Shown: piece by piece, positions 1 through 7,630 of the stretch | Layout: each line of letters starts with the position of its first letter | Numbering within the stretch: position 1 is the first letter of the stretch | DNA from: Candidatus Woesearchaeota archaeon | Lineage (GTDB): Archaea > Nanobdellota > Nanobdellia > Woesearchaeales > GW2011-AR4 | NCBI GenBank assembly: GCA_018303625.1 | Contig: JAGVXV010000003.1 | Coordinates: forward strand, 1 to 57,082 | Length of the DNA: 57,082 bases | Direction of reading: 5' to 3' | The notes under the pieces: generated by a model | Databases searched by the model: none | What the model saw: the letters and a program-made list of their open reading frames with translations, nothing else | What the model was told of the DNA's origin: nothing | Program-made: the position numbers and the translations under genes

Positions 1-460
1 TTCTCCTGACTAAATTCTTTTTCTCAAAACCAGTAAGAATCTGGCTTACTTTTGCCTTTGAAAGGTCTGTCCTAAAGCGCAATGTTGTCTGGGTTATGCC
101 ATCCTGCTCTTTTATTGCATTAATGATCTTTTTTTCATTGTCATCAAGCATTTTCAGCATGAGCTCAAACTTATTAAGCTCAAGCTTGGTGTTTTTTTCC
201 TCTTCCAGCCTTTTCAGGATTGCTTCTTCGCCTTTGTTAAAGAACAATAAATAAAAGCCCAGTGCAAAAATAAAGGAAATAAGGCCAATTGCAATATGGG
301 ACATGTTGAGCAAAGAGCCAACTCTCTGGCAGCCTTCCTTGTTTTGGTAGCAGCCCAATTCACTGCCCTGCACATTCAGCCTGCCCATATAGCTGAATAA
401 AATGAAAGCAATGACTACTGCAAATCCAGTTAAAAGAAATCCAAGCTTCTTGTTTTCCAT
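1..460 (-). CDS. Membrane-anchored winged-helix regulator (3' end beyond window)
   Basis: The frame is open from an ATG at 460 to the window edge, so the gene is partial at its C-terminus. The N-terminus (MENKKLGF) is followed by two membrane segments separated by a short Cys-containing loop. A cytoplasmic helical linker comes next, then a MarR-like winged-helix region with the pattern D-D-N-E-K-K-I-I and T-D-L-S-K-A-K-V-S-Q. It is a clear paralogue of the gene at 11481-12023, which has the same topology. It lies 25 bp downstream of the copper ATPase and its TATA-like sequence (about 493-500) overlaps the ATPase 3' end. A membrane-tethered transcription factor sensing the cell surface is inference. 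The regulated genes cannot be told from sequence. Confidence 0.75.
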   Translation of the reverse strand, partial: MENKKLGFLLTGFAVVIAFILFSYMGRLNVQGSELGCYQNKEGCQRVGSLLNMSHIAIGLISFIFALGFYLLFFNKGEEAILKRLEEEKNTKLELNKFELMLKMLDDNEKKIINAIKEQDGITQTTLRFRTDLSKAKVSQILTGFEKKNLVRR

Positions 461-485
461 AATCCCCCCTTTTACCGTGAATTAT

Positions 486-3110
486 TTACTTTGATATAAA
501 AATATTGTGCTTTTTAAAAGGATACAAAACCCCTGCGGCAACCGGGATGCCAATTATATTGTAAATAAACGCCCAGAACAGGTTTTGCTTTATTTTTTTC
601 AAGGTATAGCGGCTTAAGTCAATAGCTGTGACAACATCCCTTAGGTCATTTTTAATCAAGACTATGTCTCCAGTTTCAATTGCGATGTCAGTCCCGGAGC
701 CTATTGCAATGCCCAAATCTGCCTGGGCCAAAGCAGGCGCGTCATTTATTCCATCGCCTACCATTGCAACCTTTTTCTTTTCTGCCTGCAGTTTTTTGAT
801 TTCATTTGCCTTCTCCTGCGGCAGAACTTCTGCCAGAACCCTGTCAATTCCAAGCTGCCTTGCTATTGCATTCGCAGTCCTTTCATTATCGCCGGTTATC
901 ATTGCAATTTCCTTGCCCATTTTATGCAATTGCCTTACCGCTTCCTTTGAGTATTCCTTTAAAGTGTCAGCCACTGCAATCATGCCTATAATCTTTTTAT
1001 TTAAAGCTACAATCATTACTGTTTTTCCCTCTTCCTCCAAAATTCTTATTTTATTTTCTAAATTTTCAATATTAATTTTATTTTTCCCAATTAATTTTCT
1101 ATTTCCCAATAAAATCTTATTATTTTTATAAAATGCCTCAACGCCTTTTCCTGTTATCGAATTGAATTTTTTTGGCTCGTCAATTTTTATTCTCAGATCT
1201 TTTGCCTTGTTCACAATTGCTTCTGCCAGAGGATGCTCCGACCTTTTTTCTGCAATTGCCGCAAATTTCAAGACATCTTTTCCCTTTCCATTTTTAATTG
1301 AAATTATGTCAGTAACTTCTGGCTTTCCTTTTGTTAATGTTCCAGTCTTGTCAAAAATAATTGTCTGTATGCTTTTAGCCAGCTGCAGGCTTTCAGCATT
1401 CTTGAACAAAATGCCGTTTTTAGCTCCTAAGCCGGTGCCTACCATTATGGCTGTCGGTGTTGCAAGGCCTAATGCGCAGGGGCATGCTATAATCAGAACA
1501 GCAATAAACACTGTTAAGGCAAAAACAAAGCCAAAGCCCAGAGAATACCATGCTAAAAATGCAATTACGCCTATAACAGCAACAATCGGCACGAAATAAG
1601 CTGAAATCAAATCTGCTAATCTCTGTATGGGAGCCTTGCTTCCCTGGGCTTCCTCAACCATCCTTACAATATGCGCCAGAACAGTATCTTTTCCCACCTT
1701 TGTTGCCTTGAACTTGAAGCTTCCAGTTTTATTTATAGTTGCTCCTATAACCTTGTCACCTTTTGCTTTTTCAACAGGGATGCTTTCACCGGTAACCATG
1801 CTTTCATCAACAGAGCTGTGGCCGTCAACAATAACTCCGTCAACAGGTATTTTTTCGCCAGGCTTGACAATAATTATGTCATTAACCACGACATCATCAA
1901 CATTAATTTTTTGCTCCCTGCCGTTTCTTATAACAACAGCGGTTTTTGCCTGCAACCCAAGAAGCTTTCTTATTGCTTCGGATGTTTTTCCTTTTGCAAT
2001 CGCCTCAAGCAGTTTTCCCAATAAAATGAACATAATAAGCAGGCCTGCAATTTCATAATACAGGTCATGAGCGCCGTAACCCTTCCCAAAAAACCAGATC
2101 AGCATCGAAATCACAAGGCTATAGGCATATGCAGCCCCTGTGCCAAGCGCAATTAAAGTATCCATGTTTGCAGTCCTGTTTTTTATCAGGCTCCTGAAGC
2201 CCCTCAAGAAGAATTCATATCCTACAACCATTATTGGTGTGGTTAATAAAAATTGTATAATAACGAGATTTTGCCCGATGTATCTAGGAATCTCCAGTCC
2301 AATCTGAGGCGCCATTACAAAATAAAGCAGGGGCAATCCCAAAACCAGAGAAATAAAAAATTTCCACTTTAATGCCTTTATTTCCTGCTGCCTGGCTTCC
2401 TTTTCCCTGTCAATATCCTCTTTAAATTCTTCAGGCTCGTAGCCTGCGTCAACTATTATTTTTTTTATTTTTTCAATTGAGACTTTTTCAGGATCAAAGT
2501 CAATTATCGCCCTTTCAATCGCAAAGCTCACATCAATGTTTTTTATTCCATCCAGTTTTCTCAGGCTGCTTTCAACCACGCCAGCGCAGTGCTGGGATGA
2601 CATGCCGCGGACGCGCAAAGTAATCATTCCTGTTCTGCCGCCGGTTTTAATGACATTATAGCCGACATCCTCAACTGCCTTTTCCAAATCATTTTCATTC
2701 GCTTTTCCGGCATCAAACTCAACAGCGGCTTTTTCAGAGGCAAAGTTTACATTTGCATCTTTTACTCCAGCAATTCTTTTCAGGGATTTTTCAATTGTCA
2801 TTGCGCAAGAAGCGCAATGCATTCCCTTTATGGGCAAAATTATCTTTTTTGTTTGTCCGTCAGATTCTTTTTTTATTATTAAATTCGCTGGAAAATCCTT
2901 TGGATTTTCGGCGTCCCGAAAATCTTCGATTTTCGTGGATTTTATTGATTCGTCTTTTAATGGTTTTTTAGATATTGTTACCTTCCTTTGACTTAAAAAC
3001 TTATCATAGCAGTTTTTTGAGCAGAAATAGTATTCTTTCCCTTTTCTAACTAGCTTGAACTTTGCCTTTTTTTCATCAACTTCCATTCTGCAGACTGGGT
3101 CTCTTGCCAT
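486..3110 (-). CDS. copA: Copper-translocating P1B-type ATPase, CopA-like, C-terminally short
   Basis: This membrane pump exports Cu(I) using ATP. Domains in order: an N-terminal YHS/TRASH-like metal site (VCRM and YFCSKNC, residues about 6-37), a first HMA domain with GMHCASC (about 94-100), a second degenerate HMA keeping only one Cys (GMSSQHC, about 169-175), membrane segments, the ion site CPC (about residue 543), the phosphorylation motif DKTGT (about 586), an SEHP motif, and GDGINDAP (about 787). The protein ends soon after the helix carrying the YN motif. The family's last helix with the M-x2-S-S copper ligands is missing and replaced by a short basic tail. Only 25 bp separate its stop from the next gene. 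It may be a deletion product with impaired transport, or a shortened variant. Confidence 0.9.
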   Translation of the reverse strand: MARDPVCRMEVDEKKAKFKLVRKGKEYYFCSKNCYDKFLSQRKVTISKKPLKDESIKSTKIEDFRDAENPKDFPANLIIKKESDGQTKKIILPIKGMHCASCAMTIEKSLKRIAGVKDANVNFASEKAAVEFDAGKANENDLEKAVEDVGYNVIKTGGRTGMITLRVRGMSSQHCAGVVESSLRKLDGIKNIDVSFAIERAIIDFDPEKVSIEKIKKIIVDAGYEPEEFKEDIDREKEARQQEIKALKWKFFISLVLGLPLLYFVMAPQIGLEIPRYIGQNLVIIQFLLTTPIMVVGYEFFLRGFRSLIKNRTANMDTLIALGTGAAYAYSLVISMLIWFFGKGYGAHDLYYEIAGLLIMFILLGKLLEAIAKGKTSEAIRKLLGLQAKTAVVIRNGREQKINVDDVVVNDIIIVKPGEKIPVDGVIVDGHSSVDESMVTGESIPVEKAKGDKVIGATINKTGSFKFKATKVGKDTVLAHIVRMVEEAQGSKAPIQRLADLISAYFVPIVAVIGVIAFLAWYSLGFGFVFALTVFIAVLIIACPCALGLATPTAIMVGTGLGAKNGILFKNAESLQLAKSIQTIIFDKTGTLTKGKPEVTDIISIKNGKGKDVLKFAAIAEKRSEHPLAEAIVNKAKDLRIKIDEPKKFNSITGKGVEAFYKNNKILLGNRKLIGKNKINIENLENKIRILEEEGKTVMIVALNKKIIGMIAVADTLKEYSKEAVRQLHKMGKEIAMITGDNERTANAIARQLGIDRVLAEVLPQEKANEIKKLQAEKKKVAMVGDGINDAPALAQADLGIAIGSGTDIAIETGDIVLIKNDLRDVVTAIDLSRYTLKKIKQNLFWAFIYNIIGIPVAAGVLYPFKKHNIFISK
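2891..2935. repeat. Two adjacent perfect hairpins inside copA linker
   Basis: GAAAATCC-TTT-GGATTTTC (2891-2909) is followed by CGAAAATC-TTC-GATTTTCG (2917-2935). Both are perfect 8-bp stems with 3-nt loops, and they share the GAAAATC/GATTTTC arms. They lie in frame in the part of the ATPase gene that encodes the linker between the YHS and first HMA domains, a place that tolerates insertion. They look like a small palindromic element accepted in a coding linker, but chance low complexity in an AT-rich gene is possible. Confidence 0.55.
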
Positions 3111-3131
3111 TTATTCTTTGCAATCTCCTGT

Positions 3132-3332
3132 TTATTGGCTTTTATTGTTTATGCCAAGCAAATTGTGCAGCCAGCACCAGCCGAAAAAGCTCTCGACCAA
3201 TGCAATCCAGCCAACAACAAAAATCGCCCAGTTTACCCATTCAATGCTGTATTGCAGCTTCCATGGCCCCAGCCACCAAAATGCCAGTGCAAACCTCAAA
3301 ACCCTGTCCGTTTTGCCCAAATTTTGCTTCAT
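3132..3332 (-). CDS. DUF2892-type small membrane protein
   Basis: From the chosen Met the protein begins MKQNLGKTDRVLRF, the hallmark of the DUF2892 family (the membrane part of YgaP-like proteins), followed by two hydrophobic helices rich in Trp. The family is often found beside rhodanese and heavy-metal genes, but its function is unknown. An upstream in-frame Met at 3362 would add ten residues (MFFAKQEGEK). The family pattern favours 3332. The gene follows HxH lipoprotein gene 3372-3878 and precedes the copper ATPase on the same strand, so the three are probably co-transcribed. Confidence 0.75.
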   Translation of the reverse strand: MKQNLGKTDRVLRFALAFWWLGPWKLQYSIEWVNWAIFVVGWIALVESFFGWCWLHNLLGINNKSQ

Positions 3333-3371
3333 TTTTTCGCCCTCCTGCTTTGCAAAAAACATCAGTCTATC

Positions 3372-3878
3372 TCAATAGTCCTTAGCCTTATCTGTTACAG
3401 ATTCCTGCTGCTTTCTTATTTCTTCTTCGCTTTCAGCTCCGTAAGTTACCAGTATTTTGTCCAAATCATTTATGACGTAATCAGCAGGGCTGTATAACTG
3501 CTCCCAATTTCCGCCTTGGGGATTGAGGTAAACTTTTAATGTAGCGCTTCCAAGGCTGCAGTATTTGTTTCCAGCGTCAACCTTAATGCATTCATTGTCA
3601 ATTTCAAAGTTCAAAGTTTTCAAAAAAAATCCTAGTGCAATGCCGGTTGCATGCGTATGCAGGACATCGCCGTCATTGTTCTCTACATGCGTTAAATCAT
3701 GCTTTACCATGTATTGCGGCCTTGAAAAGTCAAGGGCATTTCCCAAGATATATACTTTGAAGTCAGCATGCTGATGCGCAGAGTTTAAAGGGCCAAACTT
3801 TTCTTTTTTCGCGCAGCCTGTTACAACTATAATAAAAATTAATAAAAAATAAAGTGCTATTTTATTTGTTTTTTTCAT
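3372..3878 (-). CDS. HxH-motif lipoprotein, paralogue of 13388-14146
   Basis: A hydrophobic signal ends in a lipobox (VVTGC at about residue 22), so the mature protein is probably lipid-anchored outside the cell. The body has HQHADFKVYILGN and, later, VLHTHATGIALGFF, giving two His-x-His pairs that could bind a metal. It ends with a charged helix after LVTYGAESEEEI. The same order of motifs occurs in the larger protein at 13388-14146. I do not recognise a named family. A role in copper or other metal handling is inferred from the His pairs and from the neighbouring copper ATPase. Confidence 0.7.
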   Translation of the reverse strand: MKKTNKIALYFLLIFIIVVTGCAKKEKFGPLNSAHQHADFKVYILGNALDFSRPQYMVKHDLTHVENNDGDVLHTHATGIALGFFLKTLNFEIDNECIKVDAGNKYCSLGSATLKVYLNPQGGNWEQLYSPADYVINDLDKILVTYGAESEEEIRKQQESVTDKAKDY

Positions 3879-3911
3879 TTAATTATTGTTTATTTTATGA
3901 TTTAAAATTTT

Positions 3912-4073
3912 TTATTGGTGCTTTCTGATTTTTTTAATCTCAGCCAAAAGCTTCGAAGGCATGGGCATGCATGAGCATTTTTTTGCATGCTCAATGTGCC
4001 ATTTAATCCTTTCCTCTGTTGTTGCATTTTTTGGCATTTTATGGTTTTTATGCCACTCTTTGTTTATTTGCAT
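3912..4073 (-). CDS. Small 53-residue His/Cys-containing protein
   Basis: The ORF begins MQINKEWHKNHKMPKNATTE and contains IKWHIEHAKKCSCMPMP before a basic C-terminal helix. It is short and soluble, with a CSC motif and several His residues. It starts three bases after the stop of the short-chain dehydrogenase gene upstream, which supports translation. I recall similar W-H-x-x-N-x-M-P-x-N small proteins in archaea, but no function. Metal binding is possible because of its Cys and His content and its place between metal-island genes. Confidence 0.65.
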   Translation of the reverse strand: MQINKEWHKNHKMPKNATTEERIKWHIEHAKKCSCMPMPSKLLAEIKKIRKHQ

Positions 4074-4076
4074 CTT

Positions 4077-4835
4077 CTATCTTGCTGTCCATCCGCCATC
4101 AACAACTAAGTTGTGGCCTGTTATGAAGCTTGATTCATCCATGGCCAGAAAAACAGCGGCATTCCCTATGTCTTCAGGCTGCCCAAACCTCCCGACAGGC
4201 GTATTCTCCATAAGCGATTTATTTGTTTTTTTATCCCCAAGCATGCCTTTTGTCATGTCGGTTACAATAACTCCGGGATTGATTGCATTAACTGTTATGC
4301 CGTCTTTTGCATGGTCTAAAGCAGCTTCCCTTGTGAATTCAGTCACGCCTCCCTTAGATGCGCAGTAAGCGCTTATTCCAGGAAAGCCAACCAAACCGGC
4401 AATTGAGGATATGTTAATTATCCTTCCCCCGTTTCCCTGCTTTTTCATTTGCTGGACTGCATACTTTGTGCCGAAAAACACGCCTTTGAGGTTGACTGCC
4501 ATCTGCCTATCCCATTCTTTTTCTGTCAATTGCTCCACAGTGCCAAAAACAAGGATTCCTGCATTATTCGCCATTATGTCCAGCTTTCCGAATTTTTCAA
4601 CAGCTTTTTTTATTAAATTTTTCATGTCTTTTTCCTTTGAGACATCGGCCTTCACAAATATTGCGTCGCTGCCGAGATTTTTTATTTCCCTGACAACCTC
4701 GTCTGCATCTTTGCCATGCACATGCGAATTAACAACAACCTTGCATCCTTCATTCGCAAATGCGATTGCAATGCCTTTTCCAATTCCGCGATTTGAGCCT
4801 GTCACAACTGCAACCTTGCCATTCAGCCTTTTCAT
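4077..4835 (-). CDS. Short-chain dehydrogenase/reductase (FabG-like)
   Basis: An NAD(P)-dependent oxidoreductase of the classical SDR family, cytoplasmic, substrate unknown. From the chosen start it reads MKRLNGKVAVVTG, with the cofactor motif TGSNRGIG, the structural NNAG, the catalytic Ser in NISS, the YCASK active-site pair and the PG motif after the sixth strand. It has the usual family length of about 250 residues. The ATG at 4835 is preceded by GAGGTG at good spacing. An upstream ATG at 4895 would add 20 unconserved residues and overlap the preceding lipoprotein gene. In a copper island it may be a passenger gene, since nothing ties its substrate to metals. Confidence 0.85.
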   Translation of the reverse strand: MKRLNGKVAVVTGSNRGIGKGIAIAFANEGCKVVVNSHVHGKDADEVVREIKNLGSDAIFVKADVSKEKDMKNLIKKAVEKFGKLDIMANNAGILVFGTVEQLTEKEWDRQMAVNLKGVFFGTKYAVQQMKKQGNGGRIINISSIAGLVGFPGISAYCASKGGVTEFTREAALDHAKDGITVNAINPGVIVTDMTKGMLGDKKTNKSLMENTPVGRFGQPEDIGNAAVFLAMDESSFITGHNLVVDGGWTAR

Positions 4836-4851
4836 TTTTTCCACCTCGTTT

Positions 4852-5286
4852 TCAAGCCCATTCAAATACCCTTTCCTCAATATTGGGAATACCATTTATA
4901 ATTATTTTGAAATTTTCCGGCAATTTACCGATATTAAATATTAATTCTCCTGAGGTGTGATGGCCGCTTAGTGCCGGCGCTGATGAAGGCTTAATCTGAT
5001 TTTCATTATACTCCAAAGTTGTTAGCTGCATCAAATCAAACCGGCCAAGGTCTACTGAATGGGTGTTGGCTACAAGATTAACTACAAATTTCCCGTCTTT
5101 CATGCCAGCAGGTGTTAATTCAATCAAAACATCATTCATTTGAGTGCTGCCCGTAGCAACAGTGTTTAATTTCTTGTTTTCAATTGCATTTTGGCTGTTT
5201 TTCTGCAATTCCGGGCTGGTGCACCCATTAATCATTAAAAATAAAAAAATAACAAGTAGAATAATAATGGCTCTTTTATTTTTCAT
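4852..5286 (-). CDS. Predicted lipoprotein of unknown function
   Basis: The N-terminus is a Lys-rich start, a long hydrophobic stretch and the lipobox MINGC (about residues 18-22), so it is predicted to be lipid-anchored on the outer face. The body contains NTHSVDLGRFDLMQL, SAPALSGHHTSGEL and a C-terminal IPNIEERVFEW, which resemble a family seen in bacteria and archaea near metal genes. The paired His in SGHHTSG could be ligands. The start overlaps the end of the upstream membrane protein gene by about ten bases, indicating co-translation. Confidence 0.7.
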   Translation of the reverse strand: MKNKRAIIILLVIFLFLMINGCTSPELQKNSQNAIENKKLNTVATGSTQMNDVLIELTPAGMKDGKFVVNLVANTHSVDLGRFDLMQLTTLEYNENQIKPSSAPALSGHHTSGELIFNIGKLPENFKIIINGIPNIEERVFEWA

Positions 5287-5698
5287 GCTCGCACCTTTTT
5301 TTCTCTATTTTTTCCTTAATAAAAAATGAAATTCCTGCTAATGCCAGAATTCCCCCTATAGTCCAGAAAAAAACTGAAAATTTCTGCAATGGCTGGAAAG
5401 GGATTCCTGCTACAAGGAGGCCAGAATTCAATATAATTAAATTCTTAGAAATGCATTTTTTCCTTGTGTAAATTAAAATTGTAACAAAAAGCAAAATGAC
5501 TGCAATAGTCCACATCGGAACTGCTATCTTTGTAAAAAAGAGCAAAGGCATTCCGACAACTGTTATTCCTATAACTCCAAGCAATGCTATGAGCCCTAAG
5601 CAGATATTATGGCAGACCTGCCACGAGCCCAGGATGCTTGCAGCTCCTGATAAGCTCCCTGTTGCCCCTATTATTTTTTCCTTCAGGTTTTTTGCCAT
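5276..5698 (-). CDS. Four-helix membrane protein with conserved Cys, paralogue of 12958-13386
   Basis: This integral membrane protein has about four hydrophobic helices. The first contains GSWQVCHNICLGLIALLGV, followed by GITVVGMPLLFF and a later RKKCISKNLIILNSG. The pattern is closely repeated in the gene at 12958-13386, so these are paralogues of one family. The paired Cys (C-H-N-x-C) in a helix recalls the layout of small mercury or copper transport proteins such as MerC/MerT, but I see no firm match. Start chosen at MAKNLKEK (5698), which aligns with the paralogue. An upstream ATG at 5728 would add ten residues. Confidence 0.65.
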   Translation of the reverse strand: MAKNLKEKIIGATGSLSGAASILGSWQVCHNICLGLIALLGVIGITVVGMPLLFFTKIAVPMWTIAVILLFVTILIYTRKKCISKNLIILNSGLLVAGIPFQPLQKFSVFFWTIGGILALAGISFFIKEKIEKKRCEHEK

Positions 5699-5760
5699 GC
5701 ATTCCAAAATTAATAATTTTTTATTCAATTAAAAAATAAAGTACATAAAAAAATAAAAAT

Positions 5761-5793
5761 TCAGCAGCAGCCTTTTGTTTTTCCTTTTCCCAT
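5761..5793 (-). CDS. Tiny ORF, 10 residues ending in GCC
   Basis: An ATG at 5793 is preceded by GGAGGT (5801-5806) at ideal distance and followed by ten codons reading MGKGKTKGCC and a stop. It lies 16 bp after the osmC-like gene on the same strand. The strong ribosome site with no other gene to serve suggests that the peptide is made. A basic peptide with a terminal Cys pair could bind a metal or act as a thiol. Function unknown, and it could also be a relic. Confidence 0.4.
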   Translation of the reverse strand: MGKGKTKGCC

Positions 5794-5809
5794 TTTACCA
5801 ACCTCCAAA

Positions 5810-6319
5810 TTACTTTATTTCCAGCTTTATAGCATTAGTCAGGCAATAAACCCCAGGGCATCTTTGTCCTGCCAGTTTTTTGATTTCATCCAAGTTCTCC
5901 CCCTTTTCTCCTGAGGCTTTTACTTCTAAGATAGCTTTTTCGACAATTGGCTCGTTGCTTAATCCTAAAGCCTTGCTTAAGTTCACCTTGTTTTCAGCGG
6001 CAACATTCAACTGCTTAAGCTTAATGCCTTTTTCCGCAGCTATAGAGGCAAATGTCTGCGCATAGCAGGCTGCCAGGCCAAACAGGCAGTACTGCACCGG
6101 ATCCGGCTTAATTCCAGAGCCTCCCATAAAAACAGGTCCATCTGCTTCAACAACTGTGGAGCCCTGCGCATGCTCTAAGGTCGAAGTAAACTGGACTTTT
6201 CCATCTTTTAGGTTCCAAGTTCCTTCGATTCTTTTAATTTTCAGCGCTTTGCTTTTGTCCTTTTTGGCCTCTTCAACAAATGCGGCTGCCCTTCCTAAAT
6301 CTACATTGTTTATTTTGAT
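5810..6319 (-). CDS. OsmC family protein, start codon not canonical
   Basis: OsmC/Ohr-fold proteins reduce organic peroxides through reactive cysteines. Here YCLFGLAACYAQTFASI and the later GQRCPGVYCLTNAI match the archaeal OsmC-like group, with FMGGSG-PDPVQ before the first. The family N-terminus is also present in frame, reading INNVDLGRAAAFVEEAKKD and then a Trp-containing strand, up to about 6319. No ATG, GTG or TTG exists at the proper place. The sequence GGAAAGGGGG lies just upstream, so ATC at 6319 or ATA at 6313 may be used, or the start was lost by mutation. The first ATG (6127) would drop about 60 conserved residues. Confidence 0.75.
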   Translation of the reverse strand: MKINNVDLGRAAAFVEEAKKDKSKALKIKRIEGTWNLKDGKVQFTSTLEHAQGSTVVEADGPVFMGGSGIKPDPVQYCLFGLAACYAQTFASIAAEKGIKLKQLNVAAENKVNLSKALGLSNEPIVEKAILEVKASGEKGENLDEIKKLAGQRCPGVYCLTNAIKLEIK

Positions 6320-6321
6320 TT

Positions 6322-6942
6322 TTAAACCCCCTTTCCTTTGAATACGCTATATATGAAAATTTGACTAACTCCCCAAGGAGTTGTATGCTCCTCTTCAAAG
6401 CTTTTTATATGCTCAAAATCACTGAACAGTTTTTTCATAGAATCTTCAGAGTATTGATTTATATCCAGCCCACTGCATTTTTTTGGCCCATTCTCTGAAA
6501 ATGTTGAAAGAATTAAGCAACCATTTGGTTTTAAGGATCGCCTTACAACTTCTGCATATTTATTAATGTCCTCTTCTCTTGTTAAGAAATGAAGCACCGC
6601 CCTGTCATGCCAGAGGCCATATCTGTCGCTTGTTTCAAATTCCCTTAAATCAGATACCACCCATTTAACAGCGTTTGCTCTATTCCCTAGCCTTTTCTTT
6701 GCTTTTTCCAACGCCGCAGATGATACATCTAAAATAGTTATATTTCTAAAACCAATATTAAGAAGATTATCTACAAGATTTGAATCTCCAGCGCCAATGT
6801 CAATAATCCTACTATCTTTATCCAAACCGGTTTCAGCTATCAAATTAAGCGACGTTTTGGGTTTTTCCTGATACCAGCTTACTTCATTAGGCTTTTTTGT
6901 TTGATAAATGCTTTCCCAGTGTGCTTTTGCATCATACGTCAT
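6322..6942 (-). CDS. Class I SAM-dependent methyltransferase
   Basis: A cytoplasmic methyltransferase with unknown acceptor. The N-terminus, with AHWESIYQTKKPNEVSWYQ, is typical of a widespread group annotated only as class I methyltransferase. The SAM-binding motif I is IIDIGAGDSN, followed by the acidic end of strand two in ITILDVSSAALEKAKK and then the motif VVSDLREF. Length (206 residues) is normal for the group. Its stop overlaps the putative osmC start region, so the two are co-transcribed. Members are sometimes linked to detoxification of metalloids or thiols, but there is no direct evidence of that here. Confidence 0.85.
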   Translation of the reverse strand: MTYDAKAHWESIYQTKKPNEVSWYQEKPKTSLNLIAETGLDKDSRIIDIGAGDSNLVDNLLNIGFRNITILDVSSAALEKAKKRLGNRANAVKWVVSDLREFETSDRYGLWHDRAVLHFLTREEDINKYAEVVRRSLKPNGCLILSTFSENGPKKCSGLDINQYSEDSMKKLFSDFEHIKSFEEEHTTPWGVSQIFIYSVFKGKGV

Positions 6943-6954
6943 TTTTTGTTGCCT

Positions 6955-7494
6955 TCATTTTTCCTGCTTTTTCTTGGGCAAGCTTCTCCATAGCTTTATA
7001 ATCCACAAGTAGACCAGGATAATGAGCCCAATGACTAAAACCAGGTATAGAAAATTAAAAAATCCCCAGTAGCCGTAGCCTCCCATCATTCCAGAGCCGT
7101 AATTTCCCATCATGCCGTATCCCATCATTCCACCTCCATAGTTTTTTCCATAACCCATCATTCCTTGCCCCATCATCATTCCCATCATCCCATACTGCGC
7201 CATTCCGCTTATGTCATTGCAATATATTCTTTTTGCCATTGCAATGTGCATTTGTTTCAAGCTTTCAGAGCCCTCGCCGCCCATCATCTCGTCCATAACC
7301 TCATGCGCTTCCCCGGGGTGCATCTGCTCCATATAATAATCGCCCATAGCCTCAAGCTGGCTTTCGCTTAATTCTGAGCATGGGGTCTTGGCGTCAATAA
7401 TCTGCTTTGCCTCTTCAAATTCCTCCATATCGGCAAAAACAATCCCGATACTAAATAAAGCAATCAAAACATACAAAAAATAATTTTTTTTCAA
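6955..7494 (-). CDS. Met/Gly-rich membrane protein, likely copper binding
   Basis: A signal-like helix (ends about IVFADMEEF) is followed by an acidic helical domain with several Met and His. A low-complexity stretch of repeated MMG, GMMGYG and GGGMMG units comes next, then one membrane helix and a basic tail. Clusters of Met are classic Cu(I) ligands in exported copper proteins. The best start is TTG at 7494, spaced after GAGGTGA. GTG at 7503 lies inside that ribosome site. It is divergent from the PadR-type regulator, and the shared intergenic region holds a perfect palindrome, so metal-dependent control by that regulator is likely. Confidence 0.75.
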   Translation of the reverse strand: MKKNYFLYVLIALFSIGIVFADMEEFEEAKQIIDAKTPCSELSESQLEAMGDYYMEQMHPGEAHEVMDEMMGGEGSESLKQMHIAMAKRIYCNDISGMAQYGMMGMMMGQGMMGYGKNYGGGMMGYGMMGNYGSGMMGGYGYWGFFNFLYLVLVIGLIILVYLWIIKLWRSLPKKKQEK

Positions 7495-7546
7495 ATTAAT
7501 CACCTCAAGTTAATATGTCCTACTTTGGTGCTTTGTAATACCATCT

Positions 7547-7556
7547 TATATTTAAA
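7547..7556 (-). promoter_or_regulatory. TATA element for the Met-rich protein gene
   Basis: On the minus strand the sequence TTTAAATATA lies about 50 bp before the start of the Met-rich protein gene. It is a good archaeal TATA box and sits 11 bp from the palindrome at 7568-7584. Confidence 0.5.
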
Positions 7557-7567
7557 CTTTTTGATTT

Positions 7568-7584
7568 ATATCCGATTTGGATAT
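7568..7584. promoter_or_regulatory. Perfect palindromic operator ATATCC-N5-GGATAT
   Basis: ATATCC-GATTT-GGATAT is a perfect 6+6 inverted repeat. It lies between the TATA box of the Met-rich gene (minus) and that of the PadR-type gene (plus, 7601-7609), where a dimeric regulator could block or aid both. A further ATATCC half-site at 7606-7611 overlaps the plus-strand TATA box. It is most simply the binding site of the adjacent PadR-TRASH regulator. Confidence 0.6.
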
Positions 7585-7600
7585 GTCAAAAAAAGAAAGA

Positions 7601-7609
7601 TATTTATAT
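7601..7609 (+). promoter_or_regulatory. TATA element for PadR-type regulator
   Basis: TATTTATAT lies 22-30 bp before the ATG at 7631, the spacing expected for a leaderless archaeal transcript. Its right edge overlaps a half-site (ATATCC) of the nearby palindrome. Confidence 0.5.
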
Positions 7610-7630
7610 CCAATTGAATTAATTGTAGTT

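Noticed and set aside
4836-4895. Longer start of the SDR protein
   Set aside because: It would overlap the preceding lipoprotein gene, and the family N-terminus and GAGGTG both support 4835.
5276-5698. Firm assignment as MerC/MerT mercury transporter
   Set aside because: The helix Cys pair is suggestive but other signature residues are not recognisable, and no mercuric reductase is present.
7577-7630. TTG start 18 codons before the PadR-type gene
   Set aside because: That stretch contains the palindrome and TATA box, and the PadR homology begins after ATG 7631.
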